A DNA stretch of 64,000 bases, taken from JBHIYN01 sp041984235. Lineage in GTDB: Bacteria; Pseudomonadota; Gammaproteobacteria; Ga0077536. The translations under genes were made by a program, and so were the position numbers. How positions within the stretch are numbered: the stretch's first letter is position 1; each line of letters begins with the position of its first letter. Shown one piece after another: positions 51,954-61,601 of the stretch. The notes beneath the pieces were generated by a model. The model worked only from the letters and a program-made list of their open reading frames with translations. It was not told where the DNA came from and made no database searches. The stretch covers positions 186,001 to 250,000 of the forward strand of contig JBHIYN010000001.1 in the NCBI GenBank assembly GCA_041984235.1. The letters run 5' to 3'.

Positions 51954-52976
51954 ATGCCCGGCCAGGTCAATCGCCAGGTCATTCTCAAGTCCCGTCCTCA
52001 CGGCATCCCCCAGGCTGAGCATTTCGAGATCGTCGAGCGCGCGCTACCCGAACCCGGACCGGGCGAGCTGCTGGTGCGCAACATCTATCTCTCGGTCGAG
52101 CCCGCCATGCGCGGCTGGGCCGCGGACGTCGGCAACTACTCCGCGCCGGTCGCCCTCGGCGATCCGATGCGGGCACTGACCGTGGGCCGTGTCGAGGTCT
52201 CCAACGCCGAGGGCTACGCCGCCGGTGACTACGTCAAGGGCATGTTCGGCTGGCAGGACTACGCCGTCGCTGCCCCGGCCGCCGTCGAGCGCCGGGTCGA
52301 GCGCGGCGACCTGCCGCTGACCACGGCGCTCGGCGTGCTCGGCATCAACGGGCTGGCGGCCTATTTCGGCCTGCTCGAGGTCGGACAGCCGCGCGCCGGT
52401 GAAACCGTCGTGGTATCGACCGCGGCCGGCGCGGTCGGCTCCTGCGTCGGGCAGATTGCCAACATCCTCGGCTGCCGCACGGTCGGCATCGCCGGCGGCG
52501 TGCAGAAGAAGCGCCTGTGCACGGACGAGTTCGGCTATGCCGCGGCCATCGACTACAAGGCCGAAGACGTCGACGCGGCGCTGGCGGCAGCCTGCCCGGA
52601 CGGCATCGACGTCTACTTCGACAACACCGCCGGCGCGATCACCGATGCCGTGCTGCGCCATCTCAACCCCGGCGCGCGGGTGGTGGTCTGCGGCACCGCC
52701 TCGGTCGCGAGCTGGGACCCGCCGCCGTCCGGGCCGCGCGTGGAGCGCGTGCTGCTGACGCGGCGTGCGCGCATGCAGGGCTTTGTCATCTTCGACTACG
52801 CCGAACGCTACGGCGAGGCGCTGGCGGCGCTGGAGCCCTGGGTACGCCAGGGCCTGGTGCGCTACCGCGAGGAGATCGCCGACGGCATCGAGCACGCGCC
52901 CGACGCCATCGCCGCGCTCTACCGCGGCGAGAATCTCGGCAAGCGCCTCATTCGCATCGCGTCCGAGGACGCCTGA
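51954..52976 (+). CDS. NADP-dependent oxidoreductase, zinc-free MDR (PTGR-like)
   Basis: A 340-residue medium-chain reductase. The catalytic-domain opening NRQVILKSRPHGIPQAEHFEIVE, a Rossmann motif AAGAVGSCVGQIA (about residues 161-173) and YFDNTAGAITDAVL match leukotriene B4 dehydrogenase/prostaglandin reductase types that reduce enone double bonds. It has no zinc ligands. The BVMO gene starts 24 bases downstream, so enone reduction followed by Baeyer-Villiger oxidation is a plausible sequence. Confidence 0.9.
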   Translation: MPGQVNRQVILKSRPHGIPQAEHFEIVERALPEPGPGELLVRNIYLSVEPAMRGWAADVGNYSAPVALGDPMRALTVGRVEVSNAEGYAAGDYVKGMFGWQDYAVAAPAAVERRVERGDLPLTTALGVLGINGLAAYFGLLEVGQPRAGETVVVSTAAGAVGSCVGQIANILGCRTVGIAGGVQKKRLCTDEFGYAAAIDYKAEDVDAALAAACPDGIDVYFDNTAGAITDAVLRHLNPGARVVVCGTASVASWDPPPSGPRVERVLLTRRARMQGFVIFDYAERYGEALAALEPWVRQGLVRYREEIADGIEHAPDAIAALYRGENLGKRLIRIASEDA

Positions 52977-53000
52977 ACCGCCACCGACAGGGACACCGCA

Positions 53001-54464
53001 TTGAGCACTTCACCACGCAAGGGGCCGCGCGTCGCGGTCATCGGCGCCGGCATGTCCGGCCTGCTCGCCGGCATCAAGCTGCGCGAGGCCGGCTACGACG
53101 ATTTCCGCATCTACGAGAAAGCCGACCGGGTCGGCGGCACCTGGCGCGACAACACCTACCCCGGGCTGACCTGCGACGTGCCCTCGCAGCACTACTGCTA
53201 CTCCTTCGAGCTCAATGCCGAGTGGAGTCACCTGTTCTCGCCGGGGCCGGAGATCCAGGCCTACCTCGAGCGCGTGGCCGACAAGTATGCGCTCGCGCAG
53301 GACATCGCCTTCGGGCACGAGCTCGAGAGCGCCGAATGGCGCGACGGCGTCTGGCAGCTCGGCTTCGCCAACGGCACGCAAGCGAGCGCGGACATCGTCA
53401 TCGCCGCCACCGGCGTGCTGCATCACCCGGTGTTCCCGGACATCCCGGGGCGCGCGGATTTCGCCGGCGCGTCGTTCCACACCGCGCGCTGGGACCACGG
53501 CGTCGATCTCACCGGCAAGCGCGTCGGCATCATCGGTACCGGCTCGACCGCGATCCAGATCGTGCCGGCGATCGTCGAGCGCGTCGCGCGGCTGTCCCTG
53601 TTCCAGCGCACACCGCAGTGGATCCTGCCGATCCCCAACCCGCCCTACAGCGAACAGGACAAGGCCACCTACCGCGCGCATCCCGAACGCCTGGCCGAGG
53701 CCTACCAGGCGTGGTCGGATCGCATCCGAACGACCATCGCGCGCGCGGTGGTGGGCGACGCCGAACAGATGGCGAAGATCGCCGACGCCTGCCGCGCCAA
53801 CCTCGCCGACAACGTCACCGATGCGGCCCTGCGCGAGAAGCTGACGCCGGATTATGCCGTCGCCTGCAAGCGCCTGATCATGTCCGAGCAGTTCTACCCG
53901 GCGATCCAGAAGCCCAACGCCGAGCTCGTCACCACCGGTATTCGCGCCATCGAGCGCAGCGGGGTGCGCACCGCCGATGACCGCCTGCACGAGCTCGACG
54001 TGCTGGTCTATGCCACCGGCTTCGACGCCCACCGCTTCGTGCGCGCCATGAACATCGTGGGTGAGGACGGACTGGCCCTGGACGACGCCTGGCGTGACGC
54101 CACGCGCGCGCATCGATCGATGAGCATTCCCGGCTTTCCGAACTTCTTCATGATGATCGGACCGAACAGCCCGATCGGGAACTTCTCGCTGATCATGGTC
54201 GCCGAGGCCCAGATCCGCTACATCCTGGACCTCGTGGCCGAGGTGCGCGACGGGCGCTGCCGCGCTTTGCAGCCCAGGGCCGAGGCCTGCGCCGCGTTCA
54301 ACGAGGCGATCCGCGGCGCCATGGGCAAGACGGTGTGGGTGAGCGGCTGCCGCAGCTGGTACCTGGACCGCAACGGCCAGCCGATCCTGTGGCCGTGGTC
54401 GCTGGAGCGGTTCCAGGAGGAGATGCGCGCGCCCGATCTGGACGAATACCAGCTCGCCGGCTGA
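53001..54464 (+). CDS. Flavin-containing Baeyer-Villiger monooxygenase
   Basis: A 487-residue BVMO-family flavoprotein. FAD motif GAGMSG is at 15-20, the fingerprint FAGASFHTARWD at 154-165, and NADPH motif GTGSTA at 179-184. It starts with TTG 53001 after GACAGGGAC. It is about 50 residues shorter than the first BVMO (37056) and clearly diverged from it, so the two probably act on different ketones. Confidence 0.9.
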   Translation: MSTSPRKGPRVAVIGAGMSGLLAGIKLREAGYDDFRIYEKADRVGGTWRDNTYPGLTCDVPSQHYCYSFELNAEWSHLFSPGPEIQAYLERVADKYALAQDIAFGHELESAEWRDGVWQLGFANGTQASADIVIAATGVLHHPVFPDIPGRADFAGASFHTARWDHGVDLTGKRVGIIGTGSTAIQIVPAIVERVARLSLFQRTPQWILPIPNPPYSEQDKATYRAHPERLAEAYQAWSDRIRTTIARAVVGDAEQMAKIADACRANLADNVTDAALREKLTPDYAVACKRLIMSEQFYPAIQKPNAELVTTGIRAIERSGVRTADDRLHELDVLVYATGFDAHRFVRAMNIVGEDGLALDDAWRDATRAHRSMSIPGFPNFFMMIGPNSPIGNFSLIMVAEAQIRYILDLVAEVRDGRCRALQPRAEACAAFNEAIRGAMGKTVWVSGCRSWYLDRNGQPILWPWSLERFQEEMRAPDLDEYQLAG

Positions 54465-54548
54465 GCCGCGCGCCACCGCGCGCCCATTCCGGCGCAGGAA
54501 GGGGGACAATGGGAGCGCTGCCCCCATGGCCGTCGTGCGAGGAAGTCC

Positions 54549-55676
54549 ATGAAGCCCAGCCGCATCGAGCCGCATCCCGCGTCCGCATCACGCCTGCTCG
54601 GACCGCTGCTGGTGGTGGTGCTGCTGCTCGGCGGCATCACGCTCGGCATCCTGGCGCTGTACGCACCGCTGACGCCCCCCGGCGCGGCGACGGACGCACC
54701 GCCGGCGAAGTCCACGGCCGACAACGAGCCGGATACGCACGGCGCGCTGCGCCGCGCCCTGGCGGCCGGCGACCGCTCCGCCGCGCTGGCCGCGGTCACG
54801 GCGATGACGGCGGCCACCATCGATCGCGCAGCCGGCGGCATGACGCCCCTGATGCGCGCGGCCGCGGCCGGTGAGCACGCGGTCGTCGCGGCCCTGCTCG
54901 CGAGCGGCGCCGATCCCAATGCGCGCGGCCGTGCCAACCGCACCGCCCTGCAGTACGCCACCGAGCGCAACCACATCGAGATTGCACGCATGCTGTTGCG
55001 CTTCGGCGCCGATGTCGACGGCCATGACGACAGCCGCCTGACGCCGCTGATCATGGCTGCCGATCGCGGACACACGGCGCTGGCGCGGCTGCTGATCCGT
55101 CACGGAGCGGACGTCAATTTCGTGCACAAGGCGGGCTGGACGCCGCTGATCGACGCCGCGCGCACGGGCAACCTGGAGCTGGTCGGCGTGCTGCTCGAGC
55201 ACGGCGCCGATGCGCAGGCGCGCATGCCGGCCGGGCAGACCGCGAGTGACCTCGCGGCGCAGGCCGGCTACAGCGAGATCGTGCGCCGCCTGGGCACGGT
55301 TGACGCGGGCACGCCACCGCCCGCAGCAGAGCCTGTCGCGCAGGTTCGGGCGGCGGCGGACCCGGCGGCCGCGGCCGACCTCGGTGCGTTGCTGCTCGCC
55401 GGTCGCTACCGGCACGTGGGCCGGGACGGCAACGGCCAGCCACGGGTGAGCGAGATCACGCTCAGCACCAGCCCCGACGGTTTGCGCTGGACCAACCCGG
55501 CCGGCGTCTCGTGGCGATTGACCCGCACCGGCGATCGCGCGCGTCTCGCCGTCGGCGCGGACTGCCCGGCCTACGCCCTGGGTTACCGGGAAGCTCGTGT
55601 CGAGTGGAACGACGACGGCAGCGTGCGGCGCATCCTCGGACCGCACGACGCCTGGTACGAGCGAGTGGCCGAGTGA
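54549..55676 (+). CDS. Ankyrin-repeat protein with N-terminal membrane anchor
   Basis: A 375-residue protein. One hydrophobic helix (about residues 16-40) is followed by about five ankyrin repeats (residues 65-235). Typical copies are GMTPLMRAAAAGEHAVVAALLASGADPN and GWTPLIDAARTGNLELVGVLLEHGADAQ. The C-terminal ~100 residues form an unassigned domain (ALLLAGRYRHVGRDGNGQ...). Orientation suggests the repeats face the periplasm. A protein-binding role is likely; the partner is unknown. Confidence 0.85.
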   Translation: MKPSRIEPHPASASRLLGPLLVVVLLLGGITLGILALYAPLTPPGAATDAPPAKSTADNEPDTHGALRRALAAGDRSAALAAVTAMTAATIDRAAGGMTPLMRAAAAGEHAVVAALLASGADPNARGRANRTALQYATERNHIEIARMLLRFGADVDGHDDSRLTPLIMAADRGHTALARLLIRHGADVNFVHKAGWTPLIDAARTGNLELVGVLLEHGADAQARMPAGQTASDLAAQAGYSEIVRRLGTVDAGTPPPAAEPVAQVRAAADPAAAADLGALLLAGRYRHVGRDGNGQPRVSEITLSTSPDGLRWTNPAGVSWRLTRTGDRARLAVGADCPAYALGYREARVEWNDDGSVRRILGPHDAWYERVAE

Positions 55677-55802
55677 ACGCGCCGTGACGGTCGCTGCCCC
55701 AGTACGCCGTGCGGTCGGCCGCGGCCGGGTAAGCGGCGCCGGGTTCCGCTCGTCCCGGTTGCGTGGCCCGGCGGTGTGATCGTGTGCCAACATACCGTAC
55801 AC

Positions 55803-55813
55803 TAACGTACTAA
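55803..55813. promoter_or_regulatory. Candidate operator half-site TAACGTACTAA region
   Basis: Sequence TAACGTACTAA, with a nearby ACCGTACAC, lies 36 bases before the LLM oxidoreductase gene. It matches the 42572 and 51854 sites in the core CGTACTA. It is less palindromic than the others. Confidence 0.35.
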
Positions 55814-55848
55814 ATCCCGCGGGCTGCGGGCGAGGGGAGGGAAGCAGC

Positions 55849-56697
55849 ATGAAGTTTGGCATCGTGTCCTACAACACGGAGTACGGCCTGCGTCCGGATA
55901 CCGCGGCACGCGCCGCCGAGGAACGCGGCTACGAGTCGATCTGGCTGCCCGAGCACACCCACATCCCGGTCAGCCGCGAGACGCCGTTTCCGCTCGGCGG
56001 CGATCTGCCCGAGGAGTACAAGCACTTCATGGACCCGTTCGTCTCGCTGACCGCGGCGGCCAGCGTGACGAAGACGCTCAAGGTGGCGACCGGCATCTGC
56101 CTGCTGATGGAGCACGATCCGATCGTGGTCGCCAAGGCCGTCGCCACGCTCGACTATCTCTCCGGCGGGCGCGTGCTGTTCGGCGTCGGCGGCGGCTGGA
56201 ACCGCGAGGAGATGGCCAACCACGGCACGCGCTTCGAGGATCGCTGGAAGATCCTGCGCGAGCGGGTCGGCGCGCTGAAGGCGATCTGGACCAGTGAGCA
56301 GGCCAGCTACCACGGCGAGTTCGTCGATTTCGACCCGATCTGGTGCTACCCCAAGCCGGTGCAGCGCCCGCATCCGCCGGTGTTCCTGGGCGCGGTCAGC
56401 AAGGCCGGCCTGAAACGCGTGGTCGACTACTGCGACGGCTGGATCCTGGTCGATCCGCAGGACGACACGCTGGAGCGCGCGTCGCGCGAGCTCGCCGAGC
56501 TGTGCGCGGAGAAGGGCCGTGACCCGGCTGCCATCTCGATGACCGTCTTCGCTACCAGTGTGGTCGACGAGCGGCTCGTCGAGCGCTATGCCGCGGCCGG
56601 GGTCGAGCGCACCGTGGTGTGGCTGCCGCTGGATTCGGACGCCGCTGCCATGCGGACCATGGACGCCGCCGCGCCACTCATTTCCCGCTACGCCTGA
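55849..56697 (+). CDS. LLM class F420-dependent oxidoreductase
   Basis: A 282-residue TIM-barrel protein: MKFGIVSYNTEYGLRP, SIWLPEHTHIPVSRETPFP, VATGICLLMEHDPIVVAKAVATLDYLSGGRVLFGVGGGWNREEM. The GVGGGWNREE motif is typical of the Rv2161c/TIGR03619-type group predicted to bind F420. Its phosphotransferase neighbour starts 29 bases downstream. F420 use is predicted from the family only. Confidence 0.88.
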   Translation: MKFGIVSYNTEYGLRPDTAARAAEERGYESIWLPEHTHIPVSRETPFPLGGDLPEEYKHFMDPFVSLTAAASVTKTLKVATGICLLMEHDPIVVAKAVATLDYLSGGRVLFGVGGGWNREEMANHGTRFEDRWKILRERVGALKAIWTSEQASYHGEFVDFDPIWCYPKPVQRPHPPVFLGAVSKAGLKRVVDYCDGWILVDPQDDTLERASRELAELCAEKGRDPAAISMTVFATSVVDERLVERYAAAGVERTVVWLPLDSDAAAMRTMDAAAPLISRYA

Positions 56698-56726
56698 GGC
56701 GGGCGGACACGCACAGGAATCGATCG

Positions 56727-57893
56727 ATGGGACTGACCTTCAAGCAAATCACGGCCGCCTACGAACGCGAGGCGGCAGCGGCGAAACCGGTACGCAGGCG
56801 CGACGAGATCCCCATGGGCTGGGACCTCATCACCAGCGAGTGGCTGACCGACATCCTCTGCGCGCGCGCCAGCAGCGACGTCAAGGTCACCGGCTTCCGC
56901 CTCGGTGACGAGGACGAGGGTACCTCCAGCCGGCGGCGCATCCACCTCGAGTACAACGAGGCCGGACAGGCCGACGGTCTGCCCGCCTCGGTCTTCTGCA
57001 AGTCGACCCATCATCTGGAGAACCGCTACATCATCGGCATGAACGGCGGCATCGAGGCCGAGGTCACCTTCTTCGACGTGGTGCGGCCACGGCTCGACCT
57101 GGTCGCGCCCGACTGCCTGCACGCGCGCTTCGATCCGCAGTCGCTGAACTCGATCATCGTCATGCGCGACATCGCCGCCGAGGTCGAGTTCTGCAACTAC
57201 GACACGCCGCTGACGCTGGAGCTCGCGCGCAGCCAGATGCGCGCGCTGTCGACCCTGCACGCGGCCTACTACGAGAGCCCGGAGCTCGACACCACGCTGT
57301 CGGCCTGGAACACCTGGGAGGACTACTTCGCCATCACCGCCCGCGAAGCCGGTTTCGAGCAGGCCTGCCAGCGCGGCTTCAGCGCGGCGCGCGAGGTCAT
57401 CCCGCCCGGCCTGTACGCGCGCGAGGCCGAGATCTGGCCGGCCACGGTCGAGGCCATCGCCCTGCACGGCAAGCTGCCGCGCACCCTGGTGCACGGCGAT
57501 CCGCACCTCAAGAACTGGTACATCGCCGGGCCGGACAGCATGGGCCTCAACGACTGGCAGTGCTCGTGCAAGGGCCACTTGAGCCGCGATCTCTCCTACG
57601 CTATTTCCGCGGCACTGGAGGTCGAGCAGCGGCGCGCCTGGGAGCGTGAGCTGGTGACCTATTACGTGGATCTCATGCGCGAGAAGGGCGTTGCCGGGAT
57701 CGACTTCGACACGGTCTGGCTCGCCTATCGTGCGCAGATGTTCGGCGCGCTGGCGTGGTGGACGGGGACCCTGGGCCAGCCGCCGGAGGCGCCGGCGATG
57801 CAGCCGCGCGACGCCTCGCTGGCGTTCATCGGGCGCATGGCCAACGCGATCGAGGATCTCGACTCGCTGGGAGCCGTGGCCGCCTCGAAGTAA
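56727..57893 (+). CDS. Phosphotransferase family protein (APH/choline kinase-like)
   Basis: A 388-residue paralogue of 42687-43841. The catalytic loop LVHGDPHLKNWY gives HGDxHxxN, and the metal-binding Asp is in LNDWQCS. It is one of two adjacent but dissimilar kinase-fold genes. With the LLM gene it may form an operon of four (to 59630). The substrate is unknown. Confidence 0.87.
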   Translation: MGLTFKQITAAYEREAAAAKPVRRRDEIPMGWDLITSEWLTDILCARASSDVKVTGFRLGDEDEGTSSRRRIHLEYNEAGQADGLPASVFCKSTHHLENRYIIGMNGGIEAEVTFFDVVRPRLDLVAPDCLHARFDPQSLNSIIVMRDIAAEVEFCNYDTPLTLELARSQMRALSTLHAAYYESPELDTTLSAWNTWEDYFAITAREAGFEQACQRGFSAAREVIPPGLYAREAEIWPATVEAIALHGKLPRTLVHGDPHLKNWYIAGPDSMGLNDWQCSCKGHLSRDLSYAISAALEVEQRRAWERELVTYYVDLMREKGVAGIDFDTVWLAYRAQMFGALAWWTGTLGQPPEAPAMQPRDASLAFIGRMANAIEDLDSLGAVAASK

Positions 57894-57898
57894 GCGCC

Positions 57899-59095
57899 AT
57901 GGGCGCGCCGGACAAGAACGCGCCGGACGCGGCTTGGATCGAGTCCCTGCGCGCACGCTTTCCCTGCGAAGCGGAGATCGACCGCGTACTCACGCGCAAG
58001 ATGCGCCGGCGTGCCGGCCCCGGCTACCTGCCGCAGGGCCTGGACGACATGGTTGCCGGCACCAGCGCGCTGATCCGCGCGCACGTCGGCAACGACTTCG
58101 CGGTGAGCGATGCGCGCTGGCTGGCCGGCGGCGCGTCCAAGCTGCAGGTCGCGTTCACGCTGGACTGGAAGCGGCCCGGGGTCGGGCGCGAGCGCACGCC
58201 GATGGTGGTGCGCATGCAGCCCGCCGAGTCGCTGGTCGAATCGAGCCGGCTGCGCGAGTTCGAGATCATCCGCGCCATGCAGGGCGTGGTGCCGGTGCCG
58301 CCGGTGTTCTGGGTCGATGCCGAGGGCGAGTACCTCGCTTACCCGGCGATCGTGTACGGCTTCGTCGAGGGCGTGACCAAGCCCCATGACGCCAGTAGCC
58401 AGGCGACCGGCATGGGCACCTGGATGGCGCCGCACTGGCGCGCGACCCTGGGGCCGCAGTTCGTCGAGGTGCTGGCCCGCATCCACAGCGCCGACGTCGC
58501 CGCGGCGGAGCTGACGGCGTTCGACCGGCCCGCGCCGGGCACGCAATCCATCGCGCTCGCGCTCAATCACTGGGAGCGGGTATGGGAGGAGGACGCCGAC
58601 GAGGACGTGCCGCTGATGCGCTACGCCTGCGCCTGGCTGCGCGCCAACATGCCGGCCTGCGCGCGGCCGGTGGTGGTGCACGGCGATTACCGCGTCGGCA
58701 ACTTCCTCTTCACCGAGCACGACGCGCGCATCAGCGCGGTGCTCGACTGGGAGATGGCGCGCATCGGCGATCCCCACTTCGACATCGCGTGGGCGGTCCA
58801 TCCCGCCTACGGTCACTATGCCGAGGACGGCGAGACCCTGCTCGCCGGCGGCTTCATGCCCGAGTCGCAGTTCATCGAGACCTACGAGGGTGCGGCCGGG
58901 ATCCGGGTCGACGCGAGCACGCTGTACTACTACAAGGTCTACTGCGGCTGGCTGCAGGGGGTGATCGCGCTGGCGACCGGCTCGCGGGCAGCGCGCAACG
59001 GCAAGACCCACCAGGACGCATTGCTCGCCTGGATCGTCGGTATCGGACCCAAGCTGCTCGACGAGCTGCGTACCCTGCTGGAACGAGGAGCCTGA
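57899..59095 (+). CDS. Phosphotransferase family protein (ACAD10/11-like)
   Basis: A 398-residue kinase-fold protein. VVVHGDYRVGNFLF is the catalytic loop and AVLDWEMARIGDPHFDIAW the metal site, as in the kinase-like domains of ACAD10/11 and FadE36-type proteins linked to hydroxyacyl-CoA breakdown. A phosphorylated 4-hydroxyacyl-CoA intermediate is known for ACAD10/11 and would fit this catabolic setting. Start ATG 57899 lies 5 bases after the previous stop. Confidence 0.88.
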   Translation: MGAPDKNAPDAAWIESLRARFPCEAEIDRVLTRKMRRRAGPGYLPQGLDDMVAGTSALIRAHVGNDFAVSDARWLAGGASKLQVAFTLDWKRPGVGRERTPMVVRMQPAESLVESSRLREFEIIRAMQGVVPVPPVFWVDAEGEYLAYPAIVYGFVEGVTKPHDASSQATGMGTWMAPHWRATLGPQFVEVLARIHSADVAAAELTAFDRPAPGTQSIALALNHWERVWEEDADEDVPLMRYACAWLRANMPACARPVVVHGDYRVGNFLFTEHDARISAVLDWEMARIGDPHFDIAWAVHPAYGHYAEDGETLLAGGFMPESQFIETYEGAAGIRVDASTLYYYKVYCGWLQGVIALATGSRAARNGKTHQDALLAWIVGIGPKLLDELRTLLERGA

Positions 59096-59096
59096 C

Positions 59097-59630
59097 ATGC
59101 AACTGCGCCCGGACGTCGCCATCCCGGCGATGATCAAGTCACTCACCGACGTGGTGCTGCCCGCGGTGGACAGCGACAATGCGCTCGCCGTCGAGCAGCT
59201 CCAGGTCACCATCGGCCTGCTCGGGCTGATGGCCGCGCGCCTGCCGCTGGAGTTCGCCTACGACCGCGACGAGCTCGAACGCCTGCTCGGCCTGTCGCGC
59301 GACCTGCTCGAGGCGGGCGGGGCGGAAGCCGCGGAGAGCGCTGCGCTGCAGGATGCGCTCGCCCTGGGGGCCGACGTGCATGCCCGCGCGGCTGCCGATC
59401 CGCGCGAAGTGCTGGACGCCGTGCGCGCCCTGCGCGCGACCAGCGGTGCGCTGATCGGCACACTCACCGCCGCCGCGGACGAATCGTTACGTCAGCGCGT
59501 GAAGGAGCTCGTCACCAGCCATGCCGGTGAACAGCTGCTGCGGGAACGTGCGTGGGTTGCGCCGCAGGGCTGGGAAGCGCGCCCGGAGGCCGTTCCTCCG
59601 ATCGAAGAGCTGCTCGACCGTTCCCGGTAA
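59097..59630 (+). CDS. Conserved hypothetical protein beside phosphotransferases
   Basis: A 177-residue, almost entirely helical protein with no Cys and many Leu/Ala residues. I see no catalytic motif or signal peptide. It starts one base after the ACAD10/11-like gene stop, so is co-translated with it and may be a partner subunit or chaperone. Coding use looks normal. Confidence 0.65.
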   Translation: MQLRPDVAIPAMIKSLTDVVLPAVDSDNALAVEQLQVTIGLLGLMAARLPLEFAYDRDELERLLGLSRDLLEAGGAEAAESAALQDALALGADVHARAAADPREVLDAVRALRATSGALIGTLTAAADESLRQRVKELVTSHAGEQLLRERAWVAPQGWEARPEAVPPIEELLDRSR

Positions 59631-59708
59631 CGGGACCCGCCGTGCGTCGCGTGTCGCGGGGAGGCCGGCGATGGCAGACCAGGTCGCGACGGCCGTTCGC
59701 GGGCCGCC

Positions 59709-59984
59709 TCAGCCCGCGGGCGGCGTGAGCAGGTAGCCGCTGACCAGGATCGCCGCCACCAGCACCACCCAGCCCTCGGCGACCGCGCGCCAGGGCATGG
59801 CGCCGGAGCGCAGCTCCATGAACCACAGGAACACCATGCGCACCTTGAACGCGGCGATCAGGATCACCGCGACGATCGCCGTGCGGCCGGCGCCGGCGCC
59901 CTCGGCAAGGAAGCACAGCAGCAGGGTGGCCGCGATCAGCACCGCCCAGGCAAAGGTCATCGGGTGACGCGCGATGCCGTTCAT
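59709..59984 (-). CDS. Cytochrome c oxidase subunit IV-like small membrane protein (second cassette)
   Basis: A 91-residue protein with three hydrophobic segments and the loop FKVRMVFLWFMELR, as in its equal-length paralogue at 40055-40330. Its ATG overlaps the COX III-like stop (ATGA). The gene order is the same as in the first cassette. Confidence 0.82.
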   Translation of the reverse strand: MNGIARHPMTFAWAVLIAATLLLCFLAEGAGAGRTAIVAVILIAAFKVRMVFLWFMELRSGAMPWRAVAEGWVVLVAAILVSGYLLTPPAG

Positions 59985-60562
59985 GCCGCGCGCAGCAGGT
60001 AGATCATCGGGAACAGCACGATCCACAGCAGGTCGACCATGTGCCAGTAGCAGCCGCCGGACTCGATCCACAACACGTAGCGGCCATCGACCGGTCCGCG
60101 GCGTGCCTGGTACCAGCACACGCCGAGCACGCCCATGCCGATCAGGAAATGCACGAAGTGCAGGCCGGTCAGGGCCCAGTAGAACATGAAGAAGTCGTTG
60201 CGGACCATGGTCAGCCCGGCCTCGATCTTGGCCGCGTACTCGATCAGCTTGGTCACCGCGAAACCCGACCCGACCAGCATGCCGGCGCCGAGCAGGCGTA
60301 AGACGCGGCGGCGCTCGCCGTCGCGCGCGGCATGCACCGCGAGCGCGACCAGCCACGAGCTGCTCAGGAGGATCAGCGTGTTGAGCGTGCCGAGTCCGAC
60401 GTCGAGCTGCTGGCGCGAGTGCTCGAACAGCGCCGGCGAGGCGTAGCGGTAGACCATGAACGCGGCGAAGAACACCGCGAACAGCGCGATGTCGGCGCTG
60501 ATGAAGAACCACACGCCCTCGTCGCCGGCCGCTTGCGGCCGGGCGACGGGGGCGTGTTTCAC
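59981..60562 (-). CDS. Cytochrome c oxidase subunit III-like (NorE-type) protein (second cassette)
   Basis: About 193 residues from GTG 60562, matching the 195 residues of the paralogue at 40335-40922. An upstream GTG at 60634 would overlap the preceding gene. Shared segments include GVWFFISADIALFAVFF, GTLNTLILLSSSWLV, NDFFMFYWALTGLHFVHFLIG and CYWHMVDLLWIVLFPMIYLL. The oxidase subunit I/II genes are absent. Confidence 0.86.
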   Translation of the reverse strand: MKHAPVARPQAAGDEGVWFFISADIALFAVFFAAFMVYRYASPALFEHSRQQLDVGLGTLNTLILLSSSWLVALAVHAARDGERRRVLRLLGAGMLVGSGFAVTKLIEYAAKIEAGLTMVRNDFFMFYWALTGLHFVHFLIGMGVLGVCWYQARRGPVDGRYVLWIESGGCYWHMVDLLWIVLFPMIYLLRAA

Positions 60563-60590
60563 GGTGCCGCCGGTGGCGGCGTCAATGGCT

Positions 60591-61361
60591 TCAGACCGGC
60601 GCACCCGCCACCGTTCCGCCGTGACGTGCAGCACCGGCCGGGCTGCTTGCGGCCAGCCCCTGTGCCTCGGCCTCGAGGCGGCCGATGGCGACGAAGACGT
60701 AGTACGACAGGCCGACGATCCAGAAGAACCACAGGAAGAACTCGATCCAGAAGTTGAGCACGCCGTGACGCGCGAACAAGCCCTCGGTGAAGAACGGCAT
60801 GAAGACTTCGGCGATGAAGCTGAAGCCGACCCAGATGCCGTACCAGGCGAGCCACTTCGGCACCAGCGGGACGTCGCGCCTGTCGGTGAGGAAGGCCACG
60901 CCGAGCGCGAACATCTGCACCGTGGTGACCATGTAACCGAGGTCGATCAGCAGCCAGGGCATGTCGTAGAGGAGCTGCAGCACGGAATCGTCCAGTGCCT
61001 CGGGGCGATACGAGCCGGTCAGCCAGAACGAGCAGGAGACCATGATCGGCACCACGGTCAGGCCGGCGCCCCACAGGGCGAGCGTGGAGAGGATGTTGTT
61101 CTCACCCTCGACGCCGTACTCGATGACCTTGGCGATCGCCAGGCCCCAGATGAAATAGAGCACCACGAAGCTCATCGCCATGGTCATGCCCATGCGCACC
61201 ATGTTGGCGTTGTTACGGTAGAAGTCCGCCACCACGCTGGCCGGCGCGTCGGCCGGGATGGGCGGAATGTTGTTGCCCATGATGCCCCAGAAGACGATGA
61301 ACACGAGCAGAAACAGCGGCCCGGCGGCGGCGCAGGCGCGCAGGTACTTGAGTCGTTCCAT
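60591..61361 (-). CDS. Multi-pass membrane protein, first gene of the second COX III/IV cassette
   Basis: A 256-residue protein with about six hydrophobic helices. It starts MERLKYLRACAAAGPLFLLVFIVFWGIM. It takes the same place and orientation as 40939-41643, with weak but visible similarity in topology. The TetR gene at 61602 is divergent and probably regulates this cassette. Confidence 0.7.
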   Translation of the reverse strand: MERLKYLRACAAAGPLFLLVFIVFWGIMGNNIPPIPADAPASVVADFYRNNANMVRMGMTMAMSFVVLYFIWGLAIAKVIEYGVEGENNILSTLALWGAGLTVVPIMVSCSFWLTGSYRPEALDDSVLQLLYDMPWLLIDLGYMVTTVQMFALGVAFLTDRRDVPLVPKWLAWYGIWVGFSFIAEVFMPFFTEGLFARHGVLNFWIEFFLWFFWIVGLSYYVFVAIGRLEAEAQGLAASSPAGAARHGGTVAGAPV

Positions 61362-61433
61362 GTGGATTCCCCCCTGGCCGAGGTGGCGGCCGGTGTTGCC
61401 GGCGACGCGCGCGCGCAGGGCGCCGGCGAATTC

Positions 61434-61441
61434 GTACGCTA
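61434..61441. promoter_or_regulatory. Candidate operator half-site (TAGCGTAC on the minus strand)
   Basis: The minus strand reads TAGCGTACGAA here, sharing TAGCGTAC with 42574 and 51856. It is in the 240-base divergent region between the second membrane cassette and the TetR gene. The AT-rich stretch 61441-61500 probably holds the promoters. Confidence 0.35.
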
Positions 61442-61601
61442 GATTATGGTATGCGCGCTAACGGTTAATCCTACTCTATTTGAAGATTTAGTCAATTAGG
61501 CAGGTGCACTGCTTGGCGGCAGGCAAAACGGGTACACTTTTGCCCTGGTCGGAGGGCGCCTGCGCGCGTCCCGACGCACCCGCACCGCACAGGATCCCCA
61601 G

